From Alphaproteobacteria bacterium (GTDB taxonomy: Bacteria; Pseudomonadota; Alphaproteobacteria; TMED109), in the NCBI GenBank assembly GCA_021296265.1, contig JAGWAT010000004.1:1-64000 (forward strand): 64,000 nucleotides of DNA, read 5' to 3'. Every line of letters begins with the position of its first letter. Within the stretch, counting starts at the first letter, position 1. This document shows positions 19,020-27,082 of the stretch, piece after piece. The translations under genes and the position numbers were made by a program. The notes under the pieces were generated by a model. That model was not told where the DNA came from, searched no databases, and was given only the letters and a program-made list of their open reading frames with translations.

Positions 19020-19730
19020 CACGACCCGGCCGTTTTCCAGGATGTAGCCGTAGTCGGCGTGCTTGAGCGCAGTGTGCGTATTCTGCTCGGCTAGGAGGAA
19101 GCTCACCTGCTCCTCCCGGTTGAGCCGGTCGACGATACTGAAGATCTCGGCCAGCAATTGCGGCGCCAAGCCCATGGACGGCTCGTCGAGCAGGATCATC
19201 CGGGGGCGCGCCATGAGCGCTCGCCCGATCGCGGTCATCTGCTGCTCGCCGCCCGAGACGTAGCCCGCCTGCGTACGCCGACGGTCCCGCAGCCGGGGAA
19301 AGTACGTGTACGTCTTTTCGAGCTGCTCGCGCCGCTCCGCGCGGCTCTCGCGCCGGGTGTACGCCCCCAGCAGGAGGTTCTCCTCGACCGTCAGGTGCTC
19401 GAAGCAGTGCCGGCCTTCCATGACCTGCACGAGGCCCTTCCGGACAAGGTCTGACGGGGTGAACGACGCCGTTTCTGATCCGTCGTACACGATGCTGCCC
19501 CGCGTGATTTCGCCCCGCTCACCCTTGAGAATGTGGGAGATCGCCTTCAGCGTCGTGGTCTTGCCCGCGCCATTGGCGCCTAGCAGCGCCGTGATCCCGC
19601 CTTGGGGCACGCTCAGGGAAACCCCCTTGAGGACGAGAATCACGCGGTTGTACACGACCTCGATGTTGTTGGCAGACAGCAGCGGCTGCGGCGCGTCGTC
19701 CGGGGCCGCCGCTGCCGTGGTGCCGGACAT
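18888..19730 (-). CDS. livF: Branched-chain (HAAT) ABC transporter ATPase, LivF type
   Basis: Cytoplasmic ATPase of a hydrophobic amino acid/acid uptake system. The 280-residue protein has Walker A GANGAGKTT, the Q-region VQVMEGRHCFEHLTVEEN, signature SGGEQQM, Walker B MILLDEPSMGL and the switch histidine region LAEQNTH. The basic tail FRDTKHYRRRKRW is typical of the LivF subgroup encoded with acyl-CoA synthetases. Together with LivG, LivH, LivM and the binding protein it forms a full transporter; the substrate may be an aromatic or fatty acid rather than an amino acid, judging from the synthetase in the operon. Confidence 0.9.
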   Translation of the reverse strand: MSGTTAAAAPDDAPQPLLSANNIEVVYNRVILVLKGVSLSVPQGGITALLGANGAGKTTTLKAISHILKGERGEITRGSIVYDGSETASFTPSDLVRKGLVQVMEGRHCFEHLTVEENLLLGAYTRRESRAERREQLEKTYTYFPRLRDRRRTQAGYVSGGEQQMTAIGRALMARPRMILLDEPSMGLAPQLLAEIFSIVDRLNREEQVSFLLAEQNTHTALKHADYGYILENGRVVMEGASEQLTENSDVKEFYLGLGESGKRGFRDTKHYRRRKRWLS

Positions 19731-21055
19731 CAGGAGTCGCAGGACCGCGGGGTGATGCTCTTCTCCGCCGCGTACTGGGCTGCCGACTCCTCGACCATGC
19801 CCCGCACCAGGTCGCGGTCGGGCTCCAGCCAGTCAGAGGCAGGCTCGAAGGTCTCTCCGGTCCACCGCACGAACAGGACCTTGCCGCCGCCCTCATGGTC
19901 GGAGCAGGTCACGCGGAGTGGCGGCACCAGGTCCGTCGCACCAGCCGCCGCAATGTCCGCCTCGTCGAGATCCAGGTTCTCGATCCCCCAGCGCACCTCT
20001 TCCCCGCTCAGCGCCCGGGCGCCGTACCTGCCCATGCCGGTGCGAATGGCCTCGACCGTCACGAAGGCGTTGATGACCCCTCGGTTGTAGGAAGCAGTCC
20101 CGACATACTCGACGGGTCCGGTGGCGTTCCCGGCTTCATGGACATGCAGGAGGATGTCCTGGATCAGCGGGAAGTCGGTGCCGTTGCCATGGAACGTGGA
20201 GCAGGTGTAGCCGATCGCCGCGTCACCGGCCGGCACCGTGTCCTGCTCGGCGCACGACCACCACACGCCGATGATCTTTTCCGCCGGCAGCCCGATTCGG
20301 GCGGCCTCCTTCAGGGCGGTCTGGTTCATGACGCCCCAGCCGCGAAGGATCACGTAGTCGGGCCGGTACCGGCGCACGTTGAGCCAGACCGCCTTCTGAT
20401 CGATGCCGGGGTGCACGACCGGGAAGTGATCGACCTCGAAGCCGTACTCCTCGGCCTGTCTGGCCAGCACCGGACCGGTCTCCTTGCCGTAGGCCGAATC
20501 GTGGTGAACGTTGGCAATCTTCAGCCCCTTCAGATGCTCATGGCCGCCCTCGAGGCCGGCGATGTAGCGGATCTTGGCAGTGCTCTGGCTCCAGTAGTTG
20601 ACGAGGAGCGGGAAGACGTACGGAAAGACTCGCCCGTCGCTCGCATCGGTCCGGCCGTATCCCAACGTGATCAGCGGCATCTTGTCTGCCGGCAGCCGGT
20701 CGATCACCGCGTAGGTCAGCGGCGTCCCCAGCGGGTTGAACACCGAGGCGCCGCGTTCGCCGCGGTTCTTCAGGCGTTCGTAGCACTCGACGAAGCGGTC
20801 GGGCTTGTACGCCGTCTCGCACTCCTCCCACGTGATGCGCACTCCCTCGATGCCGCCGTCGCGCGCGTTGACCATCTTCAGGTAGTCGATGAAGCCGTCC
20901 ATGAACGGAATCCCTGAAACGGCGTACGGTCCGGTCCGGTAGCTGGTGACGGGCACGAACTGTTCGCCCCCGTCGCCGGACTGTTCTTGCGCCCCGGCCA
21001 ACCCCGGCAGGGCGAGGACCAAGGCAGCCAAGGCAGCGATGAAGTGTTTCTGCAT
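19730..21055 (-). CDS. HAAT-type ABC transporter substrate-binding protein
   Basis: Periplasmic binding protein of the LivK/Leu-Ile-Val-binding superfamily, 441 residues. Signal peptide MQKHFIAALAALVLALPGLAGAQ with cleavage after the AGAQ region. The ATG at 21055 is preceded by GGAGAAACCC. The binding-protein core includes GVRITWEECETAYKP, NPLGTPLTYAVIDRL and LKGLKIANVHHDSAYG. It is 22 bases downstream of livM and its stop abuts livF. Ligand unknown; it belongs to the longer subgroup found beside AMP-dependent synthetases. Confidence 0.88.
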   Translation of the reverse strand: MQKHFIAALAALVLALPGLAGAQEQSGDGGEQFVPVTSYRTGPYAVSGIPFMDGFIDYLKMVNARDGGIEGVRITWEECETAYKPDRFVECYERLKNRGERGASVFNPLGTPLTYAVIDRLPADKMPLITLGYGRTDASDGRVFPYVFPLLVNYWSQSTAKIRYIAGLEGGHEHLKGLKIANVHHDSAYGKETGPVLARQAEEYGFEVDHFPVVHPGIDQKAVWLNVRRYRPDYVILRGWGVMNQTALKEAARIGLPAEKIIGVWWSCAEQDTVPAGDAAIGYTCSTFHGNGTDFPLIQDILLHVHEAGNATGPVEYVGTASYNRGVINAFVTVEAIRTGMGRYGARALSGEEVRWGIENLDLDEADIAAAGATDLVPPLRVTCSDHEGGGKVLFVRWTGETFEPASDWLEPDRDLVRGMVEESAAQYAAEKSITPRSCDS

Positions 21056-21077
21056 GGGTTTCTCCGGAATTGCTGGA

Positions 21078-22142
21078 TCAGTAGGGGAACGGCCAGAGCC
21101 TGAGCTTCTCCTTGACGATCTGCCATAGGCGGGCGAGGCCAAGTGGCTCAACGACCAGGAACACGATGATCAGGCCGCCGAAGATGACGAACTCGAGGTG
21201 CGCGATCGTTTCGGCCGAGAGCGCATCGCCGAAGACCCCGCTCGCATTGGCGATGAAGATCGGCAGCAGCACGATGAATCCCGCACCAAGGAACGAGCCG
21301 AGGATGCTGCCGAGCCCGCCGATGATCACCATGAAGAGGATCTCGAACGACCGCAGCACATCGAAGGCCTGCGGTTCGACGGTGCCGAGGTAGACGTATG
21401 CCCAGAGGGCACCCGCGACCCCGCAGTAGAACGAGCTGACCGCGAACGCCGTGAGCTTCGTCTTCATCAGGTTGATGCCGATGGCCTCGGCCGCGATGTC
21501 CATGTCCCGTACCGCCATCCAGGCCCGGCCGAGCTCGCTCCGCACCATGTTCTTGGCCATGACGGCCATCACGACGACGATGCAGAGCGTGAGCAGGTAG
21601 CGCGATTCCGCGCTCTCGAAACTGAAGCCGAGGAGGGTCATGGGCGGGGCGGTGATCACCCCCGAGGTCGAGTAATTCGTGAACCAGGGAACGTGCGTAA
21701 AGAGCCACTCAATGAAAAACTGCGCCGCCAGCGTGGCGACGGCCAGGTAGAAACCCTTGATCCGGAGCGACGGGAGCCCGAACAGGATCCCGACGCCGGC
21801 CGCAGCGAGCCCGGCCACCACGAACGAGACCAGGAACGGCACCTCCGGCACGCGAACCTCGAGGTTGTAGGCCGCGAAGGCGCCCACAGCCATGAACGCT
21901 GCCGTTCCCAGAGAGAGCTGCCCGGTGTACCCGGTCAGGATGTTCAGGCCGATCGCCGCCAGCGAGAACACCAGCACCGGCGTCAACACCGAGCGCAGCC
22001 AGTACTCGTTCGCGACGAGCGGGATGGCCACGAACGCGATCATCAGGAGGATGGCCATTGCGACCCGATCCTGGCGGATCGGGAAGATGGCCCGGTCGGC
22101 CGCGTAGGTCGTCTTGTACTGGCCGGTTTCGCGATAAAACAC
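21078..22142 (-). CDS. livM: HAAT-type ABC transporter permease, LivM type
   Basis: Inner-membrane permease subunit, 354 residues with about ten hydrophobic helices. Conserved LivM blocks are AAIGLNILTGYTGQLSLGTAAFMAVGA, FGLPSLRIKGFYLAVATLA, GRAWMAVRDMDIAAEAIGIN (the EAA-like loop contacting the ATPase) and IGGLGSILGSFLGA. It follows livH after 10 bases. Confidence 0.93.
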   Translation of the reverse strand: MFYRETGQYKTTYAADRAIFPIRQDRVAMAILLMIAFVAIPLVANEYWLRSVLTPVLVFSLAAIGLNILTGYTGQLSLGTAAFMAVGAFAAYNLEVRVPEVPFLVSFVVAGLAAAGVGILFGLPSLRIKGFYLAVATLAAQFFIEWLFTHVPWFTNYSTSGVITAPPMTLLGFSFESAESRYLLTLCIVVVMAVMAKNMVRSELGRAWMAVRDMDIAAEAIGINLMKTKLTAFAVSSFYCGVAGALWAYVYLGTVEPQAFDVLRSFEILFMVIIGGLGSILGSFLGAGFIVLLPIFIANASGVFGDALSAETIAHLEFVIFGGLIIVFLVVEPLGLARLWQIVKEKLRLWPFPY

Positions 22143-22152
22143 GCTCAGATCC

Positions 22153-23043
22153 TCACACGCGCTCGATGATCTTTTCGCCGAACAGGCCCTCGGGCCGGAC
22201 CATCAGGACGAGCATCGCCAACATGTACGGGAACCAGTTCTCCAGGCCGCCGCCCACGAAGGGGCCGATGTACACCTCGGCCAGTTTCTCGCTGGCACCC
22301 ACGATCAGCCCGCCCACGATCGCGCCCGGGATCGAGGTGAAGCCGCCGATGATCATCACCGGGATCGCCTTGAGGGCGACCAGCGAGATCGAGAACTGCA
22401 CGCCCAACTTCGAGCCCCACACGAGGCCGGCCACCAGCGCTACGAATCCGGCCACCGACCAGACTGCGACCCATACGTGGTGCAGCGGGATACCGATCGA
22501 CAGGGCCGCCTGGTGATCATCCGCCACTCCGCGGAGCGCTCGGCCCATGGTGGTGGTGCGGAAGAAGACGCCAAGTGCAGCCACCAGGAGGGCGACGACA
22601 ACGGCGGCGATCAGGTCGAACTGGCTGACCAGGATCGGACCGAGCCAGAGGCCCCGGTCGGGAATGCCGAGGTCGAGAACGTGTACCTCCGTCCCCCAGA
22701 TGGTCTGACCCAGCCCTTCCAGGAAGTAGGCGAGACCGATCGTCGCCATGAACAGGATGACCTGCGGCTGGTTCACCATGTGCCGGAACACGAGACGTTC
22801 CACGGCGAAGGCGAGCACCACCATCACCGCGAGGGTGACCACAGCGGCCAGGAGGGCCGGCGCGCCGAGCTCCAGCACGCCCACAAAGGTCAGCGCCGCG
22901 AACAGCACCATAGTGCCTTGGGCGAAATTGAAGATGCCCGACGCCTTGTAGATCAATACGAAACCCAGGGCGACGAGCGAGTACATCGTGCCCGAAAGAA
23001 GGCCGCCGATCAGCACCTCGAGGAAAAAGTAGAGTTCGTCCAT
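22153..23043 (-). CDS. livH: HAAT-type ABC transporter permease, LivH type
   Basis: Second inner-membrane permease, 296 residues, about eight helices. Diagnostic stretches are GLLSGTMYSLVALGFVLIYKASGIFNFAQG near the N-terminus, TTMGRALRGVADDHQAALSIGIP (coupling loop) and GGFTSIPGAIVGGLIVG. It partners LivM. It lies 13 bases downstream of livG. Confidence 0.94.
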   Translation of the reverse strand: MDELYFFLEVLIGGLLSGTMYSLVALGFVLIYKASGIFNFAQGTMVLFAALTFVGVLELGAPALLAAVVTLAVMVVLAFAVERLVFRHMVNQPQVILFMATIGLAYFLEGLGQTIWGTEVHVLDLGIPDRGLWLGPILVSQFDLIAAVVVALLVAALGVFFRTTTMGRALRGVADDHQAALSIGIPLHHVWVAVWSVAGFVALVAGLVWGSKLGVQFSISLVALKAIPVMIIGGFTSIPGAIVGGLIVGASEKLAEVYIGPFVGGGLENWFPYMLAMLVLMVRPEGLFGEKIIERV

Positions 23044-23056
23044 AGCGCCGCCGGTG

Positions 23057-23854
23057 TCAGTGCTCGTGCGCAGTCCCGAGGTACGCGTCGATCACCGCTT
23101 GGTCGCGGCGCACGTCGTCGGGTGCGGAGTCGGCGATCTTGCGACCGTAGTCGAATACGGCCACCCGGTCAGAGATGTCCATCACGACCCCCATGTCGTG
23201 CTCGACGAGAATCAAGGTCGTCCCGTGAATCTCGTTCACGTCCAGGATGAACCTGCACATGTCCTCCTTCTCTTCGAGGTTCATGCCGGCCATCGGTTCG
23301 TCGAGCAGCAGGAGTTCCGGCTCCGCCGCTAGGGCGCGACCGAGCTCGACGCGCTTTTGCATCCCGTAAGGAAGCTCGCCGACGGGGGTCCGTCGGACCG
23401 AGGGAATCTCGAGGAAATCGATGATCTCCTCGGCCCGGCGGCGGTGCTCGATTTCCTGCCGGCGCGCCCATGGCAGCTGCAGGGCCTCGCCGAGGACGCC
23501 GCGGCGCATCAGGCTGTTGCGCCCAGTCATGATGTTGTCGAGGGCGGTCATGCCGGAGAACAGCGCGATGTTCTGAAAGGTCCGGGCGATGCCGAGGCGG
23601 GCGACCTCGTAGGGTCTCATGCGCGACGGGCGCACCTCGCCCTTGTGCCGGATGGTCCCGGACGACGGGGTGTAGATGCCGCTGATGATGTTGAAGAGCG
23701 AACTCTTGCCTGCGCCGTTCGGTCCGATGATCGCGAGCCGTTCGCGCGGCTTGACCGCCACGCTCACATCCTGCAGCGCCTGCAGGCCGCCGAACGAAAG
23801 ATGGATGTTTTCGAGCTCGGCAATCGGACGGCCGCCGCCGATCTCCCGTTTCAT
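23057..23854 (-). CDS. livG: HAAT-type ABC transporter ATPase, LivG type
   Basis: Second ATPase of the transporter, 265 residues. Walker A GPNGAGKSSLFN, Q-loop region ARTFQNIALFSGMT, signature LPYGMQKRVELGRAL, Walker B LLLLDEPMAGM, H-loop LVEHDMGVV. The variant signature (PYGMQKR in place of SGGQ) is normal for the LivG subgroup. The ATG at 23854 overlaps the synthetase stop by four bases, so translation is coupled to the acyl-CoA synthetase gene. Confidence 0.92.
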   Translation of the reverse strand: MKREIGGGRPIAELENIHLSFGGLQALQDVSVAVKPRERLAIIGPNGAGKSSLFNIISGIYTPSSGTIRHKGEVRPSRMRPYEVARLGIARTFQNIALFSGMTALDNIMTGRNSLMRRGVLGEALQLPWARRQEIEHRRRAEEIIDFLEIPSVRRTPVGELPYGMQKRVELGRALAAEPELLLLDEPMAGMNLEEKEDMCRFILDVNEIHGTTLILVEHDMGVVMDISDRVAVFDYGRKIADSAPDDVRRDQAVIDAYLGTAHEH

Positions 23855-25800
23855 GCGGCCGCCGCCATCGGCGCGGCCGCATCCACGTCCCAGATCTTCA
23901 CGTCGGCCTCGATCGTGCCGCGACGCCCATCCTCGAACGTGACCTCGGCCGCCACGCGGCACGAGTCACGGCCCGAATAAAGGGCTTCCACCAGTTCGCC
24001 GTAGTTCTGCCCGATCACGGTGCGTCGCACCTTCCGGGTCCGGGTCAGTTCGCCGTCGTCAGCGTCCAGCTCCTTGTGGAGAATGAGGAAGCGCCGGATC
24101 TGGGACCCGCGCAGCGCGGGGTCCTTGGCGAGGTCTGCGTTCACGTCGCCGATCGCGCCGCGCACCAGCTCGTAGACCTCTTCCTGGCGGGCCAGGTCGG
24201 CGTAGCCGGAGTACGCGATGCCCCGGCGCTCGGCCCAGTCGCCAACCGCCTCAAGATCGATATTGATCATGCAGCAGACCATGTCGCGCTCGTGCCCGAA
24301 GGCCACGGCCTCGCGGATCCACGCGTGGAACTTCAGCTTGTTCTCGATGAACTTGGGCGCGAAGAGCGTGCCATCCGTGAGGGCGCCGACATCCTTGGAC
24401 CGGTCGACGATACGCAGGTGCCCGGCCTCGTCGAAGTACCCGGCGTCCCCGGTCCGCACGAAGCCGTCCTCCGTCATGGTCTTGGCCGTTGCCGCCTCGT
24501 CCCGGTAGTAGCCCTGGAACACGCCGTCGCCCCGGAACTGGACCTCCTGGTCCTGGATCCTGACCTCGACGCCCGGGAATCTGGAGCCGACCGTGTCGGC
24601 CCGCGCTTCCGTGTCGGCCTGGATCGTCACGTAGACCGAGGCTTCGGTCTGGCCGTACAGCTGCTTAAGATTGATCCCGAGCGAACGGAAGAAACGGAAC
24701 ACGTCGGGGCCGATGGCCTCGCCAGCGGTGTAGGCGACCCGGATGCGGCCGAGTCCGAGCACGTCGCGAAGCGGCGCATAGATCAGCAGGTTCCCCACTG
24801 CATACAGCAGTCGCTGGAGCGGGTGCACGCGCTTGCCGTCCAGAATGTCGCAGCCGACGCGCTGGGCCACGCCGAGGAAGAAGGCAAACAGCCGACGCTT
24901 GACCAGGGCGGCGTTTTCCATGCGGACCATGAGCGAAGTCAGCATGTTCTCGAAGATGCGCGGTGGTGCGAAGAAGTAGGTCGGCCCGATTTCGCGAAGA
25001 TCGGTCAACACCGTCTCCGGGGACTCGGGGCAGTTCACGCAGAACCCGGCGATCTGGCACTGTGCGATCGAAAACACGAAATCGCCCACCCACGCCATCG
25101 GCAGGTAGGCCAACACCTCGTCACGCCGGGTCAGGTCGTCAAACTTGACCGCGCGGCGAGCCGGCTCGATCAGGTTGGTGTGCGTGAGCAGCACGCCCTT
25201 GGGGCGGCCGGTAGTGCCTGACGTGTAGAGAATGGCGGCGATGTCCGTGGGGCGCCCCCGGGCCACCTCGCGCTCGTAGTCCTCGGGGTCCCGCCCGTGC
25301 AGACCCCGCCCGGCCTCGACGACCGTCTCGACACCGACCAGCCCCTCGACCTCGTCGTACCGTTCGAGACCGCGGGGGTCGGTGTACACGATCGCCCGCA
25401 GTTCGGGGAGTCGGTCGCGGACCTCGATGAGCTTGTCGACCTGCTCCTGATCCTCGACCACCGCGACCCGGACGCCTGCATGCTCGCAGACGTAGGCGAT
25501 CTCGTCGGCGACCGAATCCTGATAGCACGGGACCGGAATCGCACCGATCGACTGGCCCGCCGTGAATGACCAGTAAAGGGGCGGCCGGTTATCCCCGATG
25601 ATCGCGAACCGGTCGCCACGTTCGAGCCCGAGCGAGCGGAGGCCGAGCGCCAGGAACCGCACTGCCTCGTTGACCTCGGACCATGTCCAGGTCTGCCAGA
25701 TTCCGAATTCCTTTTCGCGGTAGGCAGGCAGATTCCCCGAGTGCTCGGCGTTGGCCTGCAGCAGCCTCGGAAACGTGTTCGCAACGGGTATTCCGGCCAT
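23851..25800 (-). CDS. AMP-dependent acyl-CoA synthetase (long-chain fatty acid/aromatic acid CoA ligase)
   Basis: Adenylate-forming enzyme that activates a carboxylic acid to its CoA thioester. It has 649 residues. Motifs: AMP-binding YTSGTTGRPKGVLLTHTN near residue 190, AYLPMAWVGD, YGQTEASVY and the hinge TGDAGYFDEAGHLRIVDRSKD. It is the first gene of the run acs-livG-livH-livM-binding protein-livF. This suggests the transporter imports the acid that the enzyme activates. Substrate chain length or ring structure cannot be read from sequence; phenylacetate- or fatty-acid-like substrates are both possible. Confidence 0.9.
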   Translation of the reverse strand: MAGIPVANTFPRLLQANAEHSGNLPAYREKEFGIWQTWTWSEVNEAVRFLALGLRSLGLERGDRFAIIGDNRPPLYWSFTAGQSIGAIPVPCYQDSVADEIAYVCEHAGVRVAVVEDQEQVDKLIEVRDRLPELRAIVYTDPRGLERYDEVEGLVGVETVVEAGRGLHGRDPEDYEREVARGRPTDIAAILYTSGTTGRPKGVLLTHTNLIEPARRAVKFDDLTRRDEVLAYLPMAWVGDFVFSIAQCQIAGFCVNCPESPETVLTDLREIGPTYFFAPPRIFENMLTSLMVRMENAALVKRRLFAFFLGVAQRVGCDILDGKRVHPLQRLLYAVGNLLIYAPLRDVLGLGRIRVAYTAGEAIGPDVFRFFRSLGINLKQLYGQTEASVYVTIQADTEARADTVGSRFPGVEVRIQDQEVQFRGDGVFQGYYRDEAATAKTMTEDGFVRTGDAGYFDEAGHLRIVDRSKDVGALTDGTLFAPKFIENKLKFHAWIREAVAFGHERDMVCCMINIDLEAVGDWAERRGIAYSGYADLARQEEVYELVRGAIGDVNADLAKDPALRGSQIRRFLILHKELDADDGELTRTRKVRRTVIGQNYGELVEALYSGRDSCRVAAEVTFEDGRRGTIEADVKIWDVDAAAPMAAAA

Positions 25801-26107
25801 TGTCGGTACGTCTTGCAAAGGGGGACGATGACTGCAGGGACGGGAGCCCTGCAGGAGCGCGATTGGCACTGGCCCGCAAAACCCTGACCCGGATCCGTGG
25901 TCGCGCGCCCGGGCGCCGTGGGGGCCGGGACGGAAATGGCCCAGATGGCGATACCACAGCCAACATAGGTGTCTACCACACGAGCCCTTCGTTTTCCATG
26001 AACTTTCCATGGACGGGTGTCCGGCAAGCGCAGCGGAAACCGCGTAGCTTGCACTCGCCCGCGGTCTGCGCGAGCATCGCTCCCCCGAACCGGAAGGTCC
26101 TGCTCCC
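25801..26107. other. Divergent promoter region between acyl-CoA synthetase and TAXI genes
   Basis: 307 bases without a coding gene. It must hold the promoters of the synthetase/transporter operon (leftward) and the TRAP operon (rightward). A perfect inverted repeat lies close to the synthetase start (separate entry). A partial TTTGCAAA-like element (CTTGCAAAG, 25812-25820) lies beside it. Confidence 0.6.
25832..25854. promoter_or_regulatory. Perfect inverted repeat upstream of the acyl-CoA synthetase operon
   Basis: CTGCAGGG at 25832-25839 and CCCTGCAG at 25847-25854 are perfect complements separated by 7 bases. The repeat starts 32 bases before the synthetase ATG. It could be an operator for a dimeric repressor or an RNA hairpin in the leader; no T-run follows, so a terminator is less likely. 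Confidence 0.45.
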
Positions 26108-27067
26108 ATGGCCCGTTTCCTCGCTTCCCTCCTTCTCCTAGGTACGGTGGCCGCATCCGGCCCCGCAACGGCGGCCGACGCGTTCCTGCGCATGGTGTCG
26201 GGCCCGGCCGGCGGGAACTGGTACCCACTGGGGGCCAAGCTCATGGAGATTGTCGGAACCAACCTGGATAGCGTGGTGACCTCGAACGCGCCGGGCGGCG
26301 GCGGGGCCAACGTGCAGGACGTCAATCGCGGCGACGCCGAAATCGGCTTCAGCTACGGGCACACCGTCTACCGCGCCTTCACAGGCGTCGACCGGTCCGG
26401 CAAAGAGCACCCAAACCTCCGGTTTGTCGCGACGCTATATCCCGCCGCCCTGCAGACGGCCGTCCCCGCCGATTCCGATATCGGGTCATACGCCGATCTC
26501 CGGGACCGCAACATCAGCCCCGGCAAGGCCCGCTGGTCCGGCTTCGAGGCTATGGAACTGCTCCTCTCGTACTACGGATTTGGGGTGGACGAAGTCCGCG
26601 CGAGCGGCGGGACGGTCCACCATGTGTCGTACAGCGATTCGGTGGCACTGATGCGCGACGGGCACATCGACGCTTTTTCCGGCCTCACCAGTGTCCCGCA
26701 GGCATCGTTCATCGATCTCAACTTCAGCGTGGGCATCCGGTTCCTGCCGGTCGAGGACGACATCCGCACGCGCTTCCTCGCCGAAAATCCCGGATACGTC
26801 GAAAGCGTGATCCCGCAGGACGCCTACGAGAACCTCTCCGGCGACGTGCCGACCATCGGCGCCACGACCGTCCTGATCGTCCACAAGGACGTGCCGGACG
26901 ACGTGGTCTACGGGGTGACCCGGCTGCTCTGGGAGCGCCACGACGATTTGGTCGCCGTCAGCCCGACCTGGAAAAACTCTCGCCGGGAAAACGCCCTGCA
27001 GGCCGCCATCATCCCGCTCCACCCGGGGGCGGCCCGCTACTACGCGGAACACGGCCTGCTCCCCTAG
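26108..27067 (+). CDS. TAXI family TRAP transporter solute-binding protein
   Basis: Periplasmic binding protein of a TRAP transporter, 319 residues. A signal peptide (FLASLLLLGTVAASGPATAADA) is followed by the TAXI signature region MVSGPAGGNWYPLGAKLMEIV and SNAPGGGGANVQDVNRGDAEIGF. It is followed 15 bases later by the fused permease. TAXI proteins bind acidic solutes such as glutamate, 2-oxoglutarate or aromatic acids; the ligand here is unknown. Confidence 0.92.
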   Translation: MARFLASLLLLGTVAASGPATAADAFLRMVSGPAGGNWYPLGAKLMEIVGTNLDSVVTSNAPGGGGANVQDVNRGDAEIGFSYGHTVYRAFTGVDRSGKEHPNLRFVATLYPAALQTAVPADSDIGSYADLRDRNISPGKARWSGFEAMELLLSYYGFGVDEVRASGGTVHHVSYSDSVALMRDGHIDAFSGLTSVPQASFIDLNFSVGIRFLPVEDDIRTRFLAENPGYVESVIPQDAYENLSGDVPTIGATTVLIVHKDVPDDVVYGVTRLLWERHDDLVAVSPTWKNSRRENALQAAIIPLHPGAARYYAEHGLLP

Positions 27068-27082
27068 CAGGGCCGGCGGACC

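Noticed and set aside
17061-19094. 677-codon plus-strand open frame opposite the NosR-like gene and livF
   Set aside because: Very rich in Arg, Gly and Asp without any domain; shadow of the two real minus-strand genes.
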